64,000 bases of DNA from Povalibacter uvarum (GTDB taxonomy: Bacteria; Pseudomonadota; Gammaproteobacteria; Steroidobacterales; Steroidobacteraceae): NCBI RefSeq assembly GCF_014202975.1, contig NZ_JACHHZ010000002.1, positions 434,001 through 498,000 of the forward strand, read 5' to 3'. This document shows positions 34,993 through 44,019 of the stretch, in pieces. Both the position numbers and the translations under genes were made by a program. The first letter of the stretch is position 1, and every line of letters begins with the position of its first letter. The notes under the pieces were generated by a model, which made no database searches, was not told the DNA's origin, and saw nothing but the letters and a program-made list of their open reading frames with translations.

Positions 34993-35763
34993 ATGAACAC
35001 GAACGGCGACAACCGCAACCCGGCGGATACTACCGACTTCGGTTACCAGGAGGTTCCGAAGACCGAAAAAGCGGCGCGCGTGCGGGCTGTTTTCGAATCG
35101 GTCGCAGGCAACTATGACCTGATGAACGACCTGATGTCCGGCGGCGCCCACCGGGTCTGGAAACGGTTCACGCTCTCACAGACGGGCCTGCGTCCGGGTC
35201 AGCGTGCGCTCGACGTAGCAGGCGGAACTGGCGACATCGCCGCAGGCATGGCGCAGCAGGTCGGCAGCACCGGCCTCGTGCTGCTGACGGACATCAATGC
35301 CGCGATGCTCGCCGAAGGGCGCGACGCTCTCACGAATCGGGGGGTCGTCGGCAACGTGCGTTACTCGCTCGCGAACGCGGAGCGATTGCCCTTCCCGGAT
35401 TCGAGCTTCGATTGCGTCACGATCGGCTTCGGCCTGCGCAACGTGACGGACAAGGCCGCCGCGCTGCGCTCGATGGCGCGAGTACTGAAGCCCGGCGGCC
35501 AGCTGCTCATCCTGGAGTTCTCGCACCCCGTCGCGCCCGGATTGAAACCGATCTACGACGCGTACTCCTTCTCGGTATTGCCATGGTTGGGAAAAGTCGT
35601 CGCGAAGGACGAAGCCAGCTATCGCTACCTCGCCGAATCCATCCGGCGCTTCCCCGAGCAGGAAGCACTTGTAGCGATGATGCAGGAAGCAGGACTCGAC
35701 AACTGCAGGTATCACAACCTGAGCGGCGGCATCGTGGCGCTGCATCGGGGATATCGGCTGTGA
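34993..35763 (+). CDS. ubiE: Ubiquinone/menaquinone C-methyltransferase UbiE
   Basis: A 256-residue SAM-dependent methyltransferase. [40 protein letters not shown], the SAM motif [14 protein letters not shown] and [18 protein letters not shown] are family signatures, as is the ending [12 protein letters not shown]. It C-methylates the benzoquinol ring in ubiquinone synthesis. It starts the ubiE-ubiJ-ubiB cluster, interrupted after its stop by one REP hairpin. Confidence 0.95.
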   Translation: MNTNGDNRNPADTTDFGYQEVPKTEKAARVRAVFESVAGNYDLMNDLMSGGAHRVWKRFTLSQTGLRPGQRALDVAGGTGDIAAGMAQQVGSTGLVLLTDINAAMLAEGRDALTNRGVVGNVRYSLANAERLPFPDSSFDCVTIGFGLRNVTDKAAALRSMARVLKPGGQLLILEFSHPVAPGLKPIYDAYSFSVLPWLGKVVAKDEASYRYLAESIRRFPEQEALVAMMQEAGLDNCRYHNLSGGIVALHRGYRL

Positions 35764-35788
35764 TCTCTCGGGCCATCCGGATCAAGGC

Positions 35789-35815
35789 ATGGATCCCCGC
35801 CTGCGCGGGGATGAC
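35789..35815. repeat. Single REP-like hairpin between ubiE and ubiJ
   Basis: TGGATCCCCG then CCTGCGCGGGGATGAC forms a hairpin of the same family as the elements at 27468, 43047, 56847 and 61600. This is the only copy between co-directional genes. It creates a false N-terminal extension of the ubiJ frame. Confidence 0.8.
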
Positions 35816-35830
35816 AAAGTAGTTCTTCCG

Positions 35831-36427
35831 ATGCGCTTGACACCGCTCGAATCCGCGCTCAATCGCAACATCCTCGCGTCCTCCACGGCGCAGGGGCTGT
35901 GCCGGCGCCTAACGGGCAAGCATCTCGCGATCCGGTTCTCCGGCACGCCGCTCAGCATTCACTTCCGCAGCGACGGCGAGCGCATGGCACTCGACACGTC
36001 GGCGTCGGAACCGGCGAATGCAACGCTGACCGGCTCGCCGCTTTCGCTGCTGCAACTCGCCGGCGCTCGGCCCGAAGCTGCCGTGCAGACAGGCGCGGTT
36101 CACATCGAGGGTGACGCCGAAGTAGCACAGACCTTCAGCGAGCTGCTCAAGCACGCCCGCCCGGATCTCGAAGAAGAACTCTCGCGCGTCATCGGCGACG
36201 TCGCCGCTCATCAGGTCGGCAACTTCGCGCGATCGGCGCTCGCGTTCGGGCGCCGGACCGCCGACACGTTCGCGCAGAACGTCGCGGAGTATCTGCAGGA
36301 AGAAGGCCGCGATATTCCGACGCGCGTCGAGGCGGATGAGTTCATCGCCGGCGTCGACAAGCTGCGCGAGGACGCGGATCGTCTGGAAGCCAGGCTGGCC
36401 TTGCTCGAAGGCCGGAGAAAGAAGTGA
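35831..36427 (+). CDS. ubiJ: UbiJ-type SCP2-domain ubiquinone biosynthesis accessory factor
   Basis: A 198-residue protein starting MRLTPLESALNRNILASST. An SCP2-like lipid-binding domain (about 15-110, with GKHLAIRFSGTPLSIHFRSD) precedes HARPDLEEELSRVIGDVAAHQ and a C-terminal coiled coil (DADRLEARLALLEGRR). UbiJ partners with UbiK and the Ubi complex, delivering hydrophobic intermediates. It is placed, as usual, between ubiE and ubiB. The ATG at 35831 excludes codons derived from the REP element. Confidence 0.9.
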   Translation: MRLTPLESALNRNILASSTAQGLCRRLTGKHLAIRFSGTPLSIHFRSDGERMALDTSASEPANATLTGSPLSLLQLAGARPEAAVQTGAVHIEGDAEVAQTFSELLKHARPDLEEELSRVIGDVAAHQVGNFARSALAFGRRTADTFAQNVAEYLQEEGRDIPTRVEADEFIAGVDKLREDADRLEARLALLEGRRKK

Positions 36428-36498
36428 ACGACGGCACGATGACCGTCGCAATGTCCGACGCGGCGCATCCGACGCCCGACTCACGCTGATCGATTCCC

Positions 36499-38136
36499 AT
36501 GCGACTTCGCGTTCTCAGCCGCCTCCTGCAGATCCAGCGTGTTCTCGTCCGTCACGGGCTCGACGAGATCATTCTCGCGACCCACCTGTTCCGGCCGCTG
36601 CGCTTTGCTTTCTACCTGTCGCCCGCCACGTGGTTCCGCCGCAGTCGCACGACGCCGCGGGCCCTTCGCTTGCGACTGGCGCTCGAGGAGCTCGGTCCGA
36701 TCTTCATGAAGTTCGGCCAGACGCTGTCGACGCGACGCGATCTGCTGCCGCGCGATATCGCGGATGAACTGGAGAAGCTGCAGGATCGCGTGCCGCCATT
36801 CCCTGGCGAGCGGGCCAAAGCGATCGCGGAAGCCGCGTTCGAGAAACCCCTGAGCGAAGTCTTCGCGAGCTTCGATGAGAAGCCGCTCGCGGCCGCAACG
36901 ATCGCGCAGGTGCATCCCGCGCAACTGCGCAGCGGCAAGGAAGTCGTCGTCAAGATCGTACGCCCGGGCATTCGGGACCAGATCGAGCTCGATATCGAAG
37001 TGATGTTCGCGCTGGCGCGCCTCGCGAACCGTTACTGGTCGCAGGCACATCGCCTGCGGCCAGTCGAGCTGGTGCGCGAGTACGAGAAAACAATCCTCGA
37101 TGAGCTGAATCTCATGCGCGAGGCCGCGAACGCGCAACAGCTCCGCCGCAACTTCGCGGACTCACGTCTGCTGTACGTCCCCGAAGTCTATTGGGATTAT
37201 TGCCGCAAGAACGTCATGGTGATGGAGCGCGTGAACGGAGTGCTCATCAACGACATTCCCGAGCTCGAGCGGCGCGGCGCGAACATCAAGCGTCTCGCCG
37301 AGAACGGCGTGGAGATCTTCTTCACGCAGGCGTTCCGCCACAACTTCTTCCATGCCGACATGCACCCGGGCAACATCTTCGTGCTGCTCGATGATCCGCA
37401 GCAACCGCGTTACGCGGCTGTGGATTTCGGCATCGTCGGAACACTCGACCCGCGCGATCAGCACTATCTCGCGGAGAACTTCCTCGCGTTCTTCGATCAC
37501 GACTACCGACGGATCGCGCAGCTCCACATCGATTCCGGCTGGATTCCCGCCCACGTTCGCGTCGATGAACTCGAGTCCGCGGTACGCACGGTGTGCGAGC
37601 CGATCGCGAACAAGCCGCTGCGGGAGATTTCGTTCGGCCAGGTGCTGATCAGCCTGTTCGAGGCAGCGCAGCGCTTCGATGCCCAGATGCAGCCGCAGCT
37701 GATGCTGATCCAGAAGACGCTGCTGCAGATCGAAGGCGTCGGCCGCCAGCTCTATCCGGATCTCGATCTCTGGGAAACAGCACAGCCTCTTCTGCGGCAA
37801 TGGATGCAGGAGCGCTACAGCCTGAAGTCGATGATGAAGCAGACCCGCGCGCAACTGCCGGGATTGATCGATTCGCTGCGTGCCGCTCCGCAGTTGCTGC
37901 AACAGGTCGTACAGCGCGCATCCGATGGCCGACTGAACGTGCCCGTCGCCTCGAAGGAGCTCGAAACGCTTCGCCAGGAAATTCGCGAGGACGGCCGTCG
38001 CCGGGACATCACTGTCATCTCGGCCATCGCGCTGCTCGGCGGATTGTTCTGGCTGGCACTCCATCGCGATCCGGTGTGGCCGGGCATCGCGCTCGTCGTC
38101 GGCAGTCTTGTCTCGCTGTGGTACTCCAGGAGATAG
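36499..38136 (+). CDS. ubiB: Ubiquinone biosynthesis regulatory kinase-like protein UbiB
   Basis: A 545-residue ABC1/ADCK family member. The KxGQ motif is in GPIFMKFGQTLSTRRDLLP, an Ala-rich nucleotide loop lies in KPLAAATIAQVHPAQL, and HNFFHADMHPGNIFVLLDD plus AAVDFGIVGTLDPRD form the catalytic-like core. Two membrane helices close the C-terminus (ISAIALLGGLFWLAL, PGIALVVGSLVSLWY). It has ATPase activity needed for ubiquinone synthesis in known species. Confidence 0.95.
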   Translation: MRLRVLSRLLQIQRVLVRHGLDEIILATHLFRPLRFAFYLSPATWFRRSRTTPRALRLRLALEELGPIFMKFGQTLSTRRDLLPRDIADELEKLQDRVPPFPGERAKAIAEAAFEKPLSEVFASFDEKPLAAATIAQVHPAQLRSGKEVVVKIVRPGIRDQIELDIEVMFALARLANRYWSQAHRLRPVELVREYEKTILDELNLMREAANAQQLRRNFADSRLLYVPEVYWDYCRKNVMVMERVNGVLINDIPELERRGANIKRLAENGVEIFFTQAFRHNFFHADMHPGNIFVLLDDPQQPRYAAVDFGIVGTLDPRDQHYLAENFLAFFDHDYRRIAQLHIDSGWIPAHVRVDELESAVRTVCEPIANKPLREISFGQVLISLFEAAQRFDAQMQPQLMLIQKTLLQIEGVGRQLYPDLDLWETAQPLLRQWMQERYSLKSMMKQTRAQLPGLIDSLRAAPQLLQQVVQRASDGRLNVPVASKELETLRQEIREDGRRRDITVISAIALLGGLFWLALHRDPVWPGIALVVGSLVSLWYSRR

Positions 38137-38175
38137 GAGAGGAGCCGGAGAGGAATCGGAGAAGAGCCGGAGAAG
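38137..38175. repeat. Short direct repeat of GAGCCGGAGAG-like units
   Basis: About three 11-bp units (GAGCCGGAGAG, GAATCGGAGAA, GAGCCGGAGAA) follow the ubiB stop and abut the inverted-repeat element that starts at 38175. Confidence 0.6.
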
Positions 38176-38289
38176 ATTTTCCACGGGGAACACGGGGATC
38201 CACGGGGGAAGACAATGAAAAAGAACTGTCTCCGCGGATTCTCATGCGGGATTCATCCCCGTGGCTCCCCATGATCCCCGTGGAAATTC
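38175..38289. mobile_element. Empty relative of the GxxExxY inverted-repeat element
   Basis: The arms 38175-38208 and 38256-38289 are inverted copies of CCACGGGGA / CACGGGGATC words. They closely resemble the ends of the 500-bp element at 9085-9584, but enclose only about 47 bp with no gene. This looks like an internal-deletion derivative or solo palindrome. It lies between the convergent ends of ubiB and the thioesterase-like gene. Confidence 0.6.
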
Positions 38290-38296
38290 CGTCCTC

Positions 38297-38992
38297 TTAT
38301 CTCTTCAGCTCGATCCACGTGGCAACGCCGACGGCGCAGCAAGCGCCATCCGCATCGAAGATCGCCGTGCCTGCGCGGTGTTTGCGACCCTCCACGCCGA
38401 TCGACCAGCCTGTCACCACGCAGGGCTCATCGGCTTTCGGCAGGTGATCGATGCGAACCGCGAGTTCGCCGAGCAGCGCGGGATTCGGGCTGCAGGTTGC
38501 GAAGTAGCCGGGGCAATCGAGCGCGGCCCAGATGAACTCCGGTCGCACCTTGCCGCGCGAATCGGCGAGCGCTGCGTCGGGCTTCCACGGCGCGGCGAGC
38601 TGATTGGTGCCGGGTACCGAGCCCGGGAAGATCCGCAGTCCATCACCTTCCACGCGATCGGGCCCGCATACGAAGCAGCTCGGGAAGCCGTGCTTGCCGA
38701 AGCCGACGTAGTGATGCGACGCGCCCAGCGCTTCGACCCACGATGAAGGTGCCGGCGGCTGCGTCTGTACATCGCTGATCGCTGCAGTCGCAATCAGCAC
38801 GCCATTCGAATGAGCGTCCCATCGATCGTCGGCGATTCTCGTGATGTCGATCGTCTGATCGATCGGTACGGGCTGTACCAGCCGTACCTTCACCGGCTCG
38901 CCGATCGCAATGGCGATCGCGCCGGTCGAGTAGCCGCCATTGCCCGAGTCGGGCGGCCCGTTGAAACGACGATCGATGACGATCTGTGTCAT
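38297..38992 (-). CDS. Thioesterase-superfamily (hotdog-like) protein
   Basis: A 231-residue protein starting MTQIVIDRRFNGPPDSGNGG. GYSTGAIAIAIGEPVKVRLV and a central SCFVCGPDRVEGDGLRIFPG motif suit a double-hotdog thioesterase-like family with a conserved CxxCG-type turn. The second half (KVRPEFIWAALDCPGYFA) resembles acyl-thioesterase repeats. No catalytic residue can be named with confidence. It overlaps dedA by ATGA, so both are translated together. Confidence 0.65.
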   Translation of the reverse strand: MTQIVIDRRFNGPPDSGNGGYSTGAIAIAIGEPVKVRLVQPVPIDQTIDITRIADDRWDAHSNGVLIATAAISDVQTQPPAPSSWVEALGASHHYVGFGKHGFPSCFVCGPDRVEGDGLRIFPGSVPGTNQLAAPWKPDAALADSRGKVRPEFIWAALDCPGYFATCSPNPALLGELAVRIDHLPKADEPCVVTGWSIGVEGRKHRAGTAIFDADGACCAVGVATWIELKR

Positions 38993-39639
38993 GTCGCTTG
39001 CTTCGGCGCGGGCTTCAGCAGACCCCAGACGACCGGCACCACGGAGATCACGATGATCGCGATCGTCACGATGCCGAAGTTGTTCTTGATGATCGGCACG
39101 TTGCCGAACAGGAATCCGCCCCAGATGAAGATCGTCATCCACGCGAATGCACCGACGAAGTTGTAAGCCGCAAAGCGGCGGCGCTGCATCATCCCGACGC
39201 CGGCGACGAACGGCGCGAACGTGCGGATGATCGGGATGAAACGCGACAGTACGATCGTCTTGCCGCCATGTTTCTCATAGAACGCCTGTGTGCGCAGCAG
39301 GTAGTCCTGCTTCATCCATTTGATACTGCCGCTGAACGCTCGCGGGCCGATCGCCCGCCCGATGCGGAAGTTCACCTCGTTGCCGAGAATCGCGGCGACC
39401 ATCAGCAGCAGCCACAGCCACACCGCATTCAGGGTACCAGTGCTGTCGATCGCGGCGAGCGCACCGACCGCGAACAGCAGCGAGTCACCGGGCAGGAACG
39501 GAGTCACCACGAGCCCGGTTTCGCAGAAGATGATGAGGAACAGGATCGCGTAGATCCAGAAGTGATACTGCACCACCAGCTCCGTCAGATGACGGTCGAG
39601 ATGCAACACGAAGTCGATGAACCAGTGAATCAGTTCCAT
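38989..39639 (-). CDS. DedA family membrane protein
   Basis: A 216-residue DedA/VTT-domain protein. Helices include WIYAILFLIIFCETGLVVTP and WLWLLLMVAAILGN. The re-entrant FLPGDSLLFAVGAL and the RFIPIIRTFAPFVAGVGMM region carry the conserved acidic and arginine residues. DedA proteins are now linked to undecaprenyl-phosphate and other lipid translocation and to membrane-potential homeostasis. The ATG at 39639 removes an extension inside panD. It starts 4 bp after panD ends. Confidence 0.88.
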   Translation of the reverse strand: MELIHWFIDFVLHLDRHLTELVVQYHFWIYAILFLIIFCETGLVVTPFLPGDSLLFAVGALAAIDSTGTLNAVWLWLLLMVAAILGNEVNFRIGRAIGPRAFSGSIKWMKQDYLLRTQAFYEKHGGKTIVLSRFIPIIRTFAPFVAGVGMMQRRRFAAYNFVGAFAWMTIFIWGGFLFGNVPIIKNNFGIVTIAIIVISVVPVVWGLLKPAPKQAT

Positions 39640-39643
39640 AGCT

Positions 39644-40015
39644 CTACGCTGCCCCTTTGACCTGCGCGCGTCGCGGTTGATTACGCTCATCCACGAGCAC
39701 GACCACGGGCTCGTGCCGTTCTGCTTCCGCTTCGGTGTATTGCGAGTAGGCACAGATGATGAGCAGATCGCCGACCATCGCCTTGCGGGCCGCCGCCCCA
39801 TTCAGCGAGATCGCACCTGAACCGCGCGGCGCCTTGATGATGTAGGTCGAGAAGCGCTCGCCATTCGAAACGTTGTACAGCTCGATGTACTGATTGACGC
39901 GAAGACCGGACGCATCGAGCAGCCCCTCGTCGATGCCGCACGAGCCTTCGTAGTCGAGATCGGCTTGCGTCACGCGCACCCGGTGGAGCTTGGCCTGGAG
40001 CAGAGTCAGGAGCAT
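39644..40015 (-). CDS. panD: Aspartate 1-decarboxylase
   Basis: A 123-residue pyruvoyl enzyme. LQAKLHRVRVTQADLDYEGS ends at the self-cleavage site Gly24-Ser25 (YEGSCGID), which generates the pyruvoyl group. NVSNGERFSTYIIKAPRGSG, ISLNGAAARKAMVGDLLIIC and YSQYTEAEA complete the fold. It makes beta-alanine for pantothenate and CoA. No panB or panC is adjacent. It heads the panD-dedA-thioesterase unit. Confidence 0.95.
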   Translation of the reverse strand: MLLTLLQAKLHRVRVTQADLDYEGSCGIDEGLLDASGLRVNQYIELYNVSNGERFSTYIIKAPRGSGAISLNGAAARKAMVGDLLIICAYSQYTEAEAERHEPVVVLVDERNQPRRAQVKGAA

Positions 40016-40094
40016 GGATCGGAACCGCCTGTGGAAAAGCCGGCGACAGGCTACAGGGTCGTCATTACAACGGCCAGAAAGAAGCGCGGCACGT

Positions 40095-40634
40095 TCAATG
40101 TTCCCGCAGCTTGCGCACGAGACTTTCGAGATCGGTGTCGACGAGCAGCGCGGCACCGTGCCTCGGCCGCAGGAAGCCCTCCTCGATGCAGCGGTCGATG
40201 AAGGCGATCAGGGGGTCGTAATACCCCTCCTGGTTCAGCAGGCCGCAGGGCTTGCGATGCAGCTCGAGCTGCGTCCACGTCCACGCTTCGAACAGCTCGT
40301 CCATGGTGCCGATGCCGCCCGGCAGCGTCAGGAACGCGTCCGAAAGATCACCCATGACCTGCTTGCGCCGGGCCATCGTGTCGACGACGTGCAGCTCGGT
40401 CAGCCCGGAATGGCCGACCTCCTTGTCGAGCAGCAGCTGCGGAATGACGCCGACGACTCGGCCGCCGTCCGCCAGCGCCGCGTCAGCCAGGGCGCCCATC
40501 AGCCCGACCCGGCCGCCTCCATAGACCAGTGTGATGTTCTCGCGGGCGAGCAGTGCCCCCAGTTCGCGGGCGACTTTCAGGTAGCGCGGGTGATTGCCGG
40601 GGTTGGCGCCGCAGAAGACGCAAAGGGATTTCAT
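40095..40634 (-). CDS. LOG-family protein (cytokinin-type nucleoside 5'-monophosphate phosphoribohydrolase)
   Basis: A 179-residue protein with the TIGR00730 signatures SLCVFCGANPGNHPRYLKVA, LVYGGGRVGLMGALADAAL, RKQVMGDLSDAFLTLPGG and PGGIGTMDELFEAWTWTQL. Family enzymes release free base from nucleoside monophosphates; in bacteria the physiological substrate is often just AMP-like nucleotides. It lies 79 bp upstream of panD on the same strand. Confidence 0.9.
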   Translation of the reverse strand: MKSLCVFCGANPGNHPRYLKVARELGALLARENITLVYGGGRVGLMGALADAALADGGRVVGVIPQLLLDKEVGHSGLTELHVVDTMARRKQVMGDLSDAFLTLPGGIGTMDELFEAWTWTQLELHRKPCGLLNQEGYYDPLIAFIDRCIEEGFLRPRHGAALLVDTDLESLVRKLREH

Positions 40635-40907
40635 GTCGGCATTCTACCCGTACGTTTATGTCAAACCTCCAGCGATCCACGGCTGCGCGGCCAGGAGCGA
40701 TAACGCGCAGATCGGCCTCGGGAAAAGCCCGCATCCGACGCAGCGACGCAAGCTGTCGGTGTCGCGACGAATGAGAGGCGATTCGCACTTCCGGGCCGGC
40801 AGTCCCCGCAACCTGAGTTGTTGGACATTTATTCACTCAAGCTGCCTGCCGCACTGCCCGATAAGCCTGTCGGATGCACGCGGTTCGCCGCTACAGCCAT
40901 TGAACAT

Positions 40908-43046
40908 ATGCAAGGCACGTACACCCCCTGGCTCGTCACTCTTTCGATCGCCGTGGCCGTCGTCGTTTCCTATACGGCGTTGAGCCTGGCTGCGCGCGTG
41001 GCGAATTCGCGAGGCCGCATCGCGACCGCGTGGGTCATCGGCGGCGCGGCTGTCATGGGCGTCGGTATCTGGTCGATGCACTTCATCGGCATGCTGGCCT
41101 TGTCGCTGCCGATCCGGCTGACGTATAGCCTCCCCATCACCGCGGTCTCGCTCGGCATCGCCATCGCTGCCTCCGCATTCGCCCTGAATTTCGCGAGCCG
41201 TTCGACGCTCGACATCAAAGGCCTGTCGCTCAGCGCGTTGTTGCTCGGCGCGGGCATCGCAGCGATGCACTACACCGGCATGGCCGGTGTCCGCATCGTC
41301 CCTGGCATCCAATATGAGCCCGGGCTGTTCCTCGCTTCGATCGGCATTGCGGTTTCCGCGTCGTTCGTCGCGCTATGGCTCTTCTTCCGGCTCCGCCGTG
41401 GCCAGTCCTGGCAGATGATGCTGGCGCGGGTAGGCGCAGCTGTCGTCATGGGTTTCGCGATCACCGGCATGCACTACACCGGCATGGCGGCTTCGAAGTT
41501 CGGTCTCGGTTCCTACTGCCTGCCTGGCGCAAGCCTGGACAACAAGTGGTTCGCAATCGCGCTGGCGGTATTCGCGTTCGGCGTCATGGCGATCGCCATC
41601 CTGACGGCGGTCTACGACGCCTGGTTGCATCAGCAGCAGCGAGACAGCGATGCTGCGATGGACCATCAGCGCCTGCGCTCGAGCCTCTCCGATGCGCTGA
41701 CCGGCCTGCCGAACCGCGTGGCACTGGTCAGTGCCGCGGAAGACGCCATGGTCCGCGCGGACCGCAACGGTACCCAGATCGCACTGCTTGTGCTCGATGT
41801 CGATCGGCTCAAGGCGATCAACGATTCCCTCGGACATCAGGCCGGCGATGAAATGCTGCTCGAGCTGTCGCGCCGCCTGCGCAGCGTGCTGCGTCACAAC
41901 GATATCCTTGCGCGTCTCGCGGGCGACGAGTTCACCATCGTCGCAACCGACATGCGCAGCGCGCACGCCGTCGAGACGGTAGTCGAGAAGGTGCTGGCGG
42001 CACTCGAGCAGAAGTTCGTCGTCTCGGGAGTGGAGGTTCATCCGTCGGTCAGTATCGGCATCAGCACCTACCCGCTCGACGGCAACTCGTTCGAGCTGCT
42101 GCTGCGTCGTGCGAACGCGGCGATGCGCTACACGAAGGACTCCGCACGCGGTGGCTACCGCTTCTATGCCGCGGAAATGAGCTCCTTCATCGACGATCGC
42201 CTCGCACTCGAAAGCGAGCTGCGCCGTGCGATCGAGACCGGCGAGCTCGAGATTCACTATCAGCCGAAGGTCGATATCCCGACGAACCGCGTTCGCAGCT
42301 GCGAGGCCCTCATTCGCTGGCGGCATCCGACGCGCGGCATGGTGTCGCCGATGACGTTTATTCCCGTCGCGGAAGAAACGGGACTCATCGTTCCTCTCGG
42401 CGAGTGGGTGCTGCGGCAAGCGTGCCTCCAGGTCCGGCACTGGATCGACACCGGAATGTCGCCCGTGCGCGTCGCGGTGAACCTGTCGGCGAAGCAGTTC
42501 CGCCAAGCCAATCTGCCGGCGATCGTTCAGTCCGCGCTGGCGGAGGCCCATCTCGAGCCGGGATTCATCGAGCTGGAGCTCACGGAGAGTGCGGTCATGC
42601 ACGACCCCGAGGCCTCAGCGCAGACGCTCGCGACGCTGAGCGCGATGGGCGTGCATATCTCGATCGACGACTTCGGCACCGGCTACTCGAGCCTGAGCTA
42701 CCTGCGCCGCTTCCCGCTCGATAAGCTGAAGATCGATCGCAGCTTCATTCGCGATCTGATGAAGAACCCCGACGACGTGTCGATCGTGAAAGCGATCATC
42801 TCGCTCGCGCACAGCCTGCGCCTGCGTGTCGTCGCTGAAGGCGTCGAGACCGCCGATCAGCTCGAATTCCTGCGCCAGCTCGGCTGCGATCAGTACCAGG
42901 GCTACTACTGCAGCCCTGCGGTAACTCCGGACGATTTCGCGGCGCTCATCCAGCGCCTGCGGGCAGAACGGCCGGAACTCACCGAAGCCGACATGCTGAG
43001 GACGCAGAGCAGGTTGTCGGCGTTCACGCCGGAAGTGGCGAACTGA
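40908..43046 (+). CDS. MHYT-GGDEF-EAL membrane protein (cyclic-di-GMP turnover)
   Basis: A 712-residue protein from the ATG at 40908 (a TTG at 40818 would add 30 residues; no clear ribosome-binding site supports either). The N-terminal MHYT sensor has seven helices with SMHFIGMLAL, MHYTGMAGV and MHYTGMAAS, thought to bind metal ions. The GGDEF domain carries RLAGDEFTIV, so its first glycine is alanine. The EAL domain has CEALIRWRHP, ELELTESAVM, IDDFGTGYSSLSYLRRFPLD and AEGVET, all consistent with active phosphodiesterase. The net activity cannot be judged from sequence. Confidence 0.88.
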   Translation: MQGTYTPWLVTLSIAVAVVVSYTALSLAARVANSRGRIATAWVIGGAAVMGVGIWSMHFIGMLALSLPIRLTYSLPITAVSLGIAIAASAFALNFASRSTLDIKGLSLSALLLGAGIAAMHYTGMAGVRIVPGIQYEPGLFLASIGIAVSASFVALWLFFRLRRGQSWQMMLARVGAAVVMGFAITGMHYTGMAASKFGLGSYCLPGASLDNKWFAIALAVFAFGVMAIAILTAVYDAWLHQQQRDSDAAMDHQRLRSSLSDALTGLPNRVALVSAAEDAMVRADRNGTQIALLVLDVDRLKAINDSLGHQAGDEMLLELSRRLRSVLRHNDILARLAGDEFTIVATDMRSAHAVETVVEKVLAALEQKFVVSGVEVHPSVSIGISTYPLDGNSFELLLRRANAAMRYTKDSARGGYRFYAAEMSSFIDDRLALESELRRAIETGELEIHYQPKVDIPTNRVRSCEALIRWRHPTRGMVSPMTFIPVAEETGLIVPLGEWVLRQACLQVRHWIDTGMSPVRVAVNLSAKQFRQANLPAIVQSALAEAHLEPGFIELELTESAVMHDPEASAQTLATLSAMGVHISIDDFGTGYSSLSYLRRFPLDKLKIDRSFIRDLMKNPDDVSIVKAIISLAHSLRLRVVAEGVETADQLEFLRQLGCDQYQGYYCSPAVTPDDFAALIQRLRAERPELTEADMLRTQSRLSAFTPEVAN

Positions 43047-43178
43047 GGCCACGAAGTTCGCCATCCCCGCGAAGGCGGGGATCCACTCTTTCAGATTCGG
43101 CCACGAAGTTCGCCATCCCCGCGAAGGCGGGGATCCATCTTGGTTGACGGCATGGATTCCCGCGTGCGCGGGAATGAT
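43047..43178. repeat. Three REP-like hairpins, two inside a 52-bp tandem duplication
   Basis: GGCCACGAAGTTCGCCATCC starts two near-identical copies at 43047 and 43099, each holding a CCCCGCGAAGGCGGGG hairpin. A third hairpin of the TGGATTCCCGC type lies at 43152-43178. The cluster fills the gap between two convergent genes. Confidence 0.88.
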
Positions 43179-43191
43179 GGGAGGCGGCGCC

Positions 43192-43959
43192 TCAGCCGCC
43201 GTGATACTTCTGGTGCAGCCGATTCATCCCTGCGATCCACCGATCGCGATCGGTCGCTTTGCGCTGCATGTACTCCACGACTTCAGCGTGCGGCAGGATC
43301 AGGAATTTCTCCGCGGCCAGCCCTGCGATCACTGCGTCCGCGACCTGTTCGGGTTCCATGATGCCGTTGACGCTCGCAACATCGCCTTCGTTGCCGGCGA
43401 TCATGTCCGTGCGCACGGCCTGCGGGCACAGCACCGATACCTTGATGCCTTCGTGAGCGTGCGTGAGTGCGATCCACTCGGCCAGCGATACCGCCGCGTG
43501 CTTGGTGACGGCGTAGGTCACGCTGCCGATCTGTGAAAGCAATCCTGCGGCCGATGCTGTGTTCAGCAAGTATCCGCCGCCGCGTTTGATCATTCGCGGC
43601 ACGAGGCAACGTGCTGCGTACACGTGTGCCATCAGATTTACATCCCAGATGGTTTGCCACGCGGAGTCGGGCGTTTCGAGTCCGCGGCCGATGCCGATGC
43701 CTGCGTTGGAGCAGAACAGATCGATCGGGCCGTGGTCGCCTTCGATTCCGTCGATGAAATCGACCAGCTCCGACTCGCGCCGAACGTCGACGCGTCGCCA
43801 CGATCCGCCGATTTCCTTCGCGACGGCGACAGCGCGTTCTTCGTTGAGATCGGCGATCGCGACGTGACGCGCGCCCTCGGCAGCGAATCTTCTTGCGAGC
43901 GCACGGCCGATGCCGCTCGCGCCGCCGGTCACGGCGACGACTTTGTCCTTCACGATCAT
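43192..43959 (-). CDS. Short-chain dehydrogenase/reductase
   Basis: A 255-residue classical SDR: cofactor motif TGGASGIGRALARRFA (TGxxxGIG), CSNAGIGIGRG (NAG), Ser in NTASAAGLLSQIG and catalytic YAVTK. Acidic Asp in VAIADLNEERA after beta-2 favours NAD over NADP. The substrate is not predictable. It lies 60 bp downstream of a small hypothetical gene on the same strand and ends near a REP cluster. Confidence 0.88.
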   Translation of the reverse strand: MIVKDKVVAVTGGASGIGRALARRFAAEGARHVAIADLNEERAVAVAKEIGGSWRRVDVRRESELVDFIDGIEGDHGPIDLFCSNAGIGIGRGLETPDSAWQTIWDVNLMAHVYAARCLVPRMIKRGGGYLLNTASAAGLLSQIGSVTYAVTKHAAVSLAEWIALTHAHEGIKVSVLCPQAVRTDMIAGNEGDVASVNGIMEPEQVADAVIAGLAAEKFLILPHAEVVEYMQRKATDRDRWIAGMNRLHQKYHGG

Positions 43960-44019
43960 GCGAACTCCCCCGTCTCGTTGTTGTCGGGCGAGTATTGCAC
44001 AGCTGTTTTCGAAGAAAGG

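Noticed and set aside
35789-35830. MDPRLRGDDKVV extension of UbiJ
   Set aside because: These codons are translated REP repeat; the ATG at 35831 begins the family-typical sequence.
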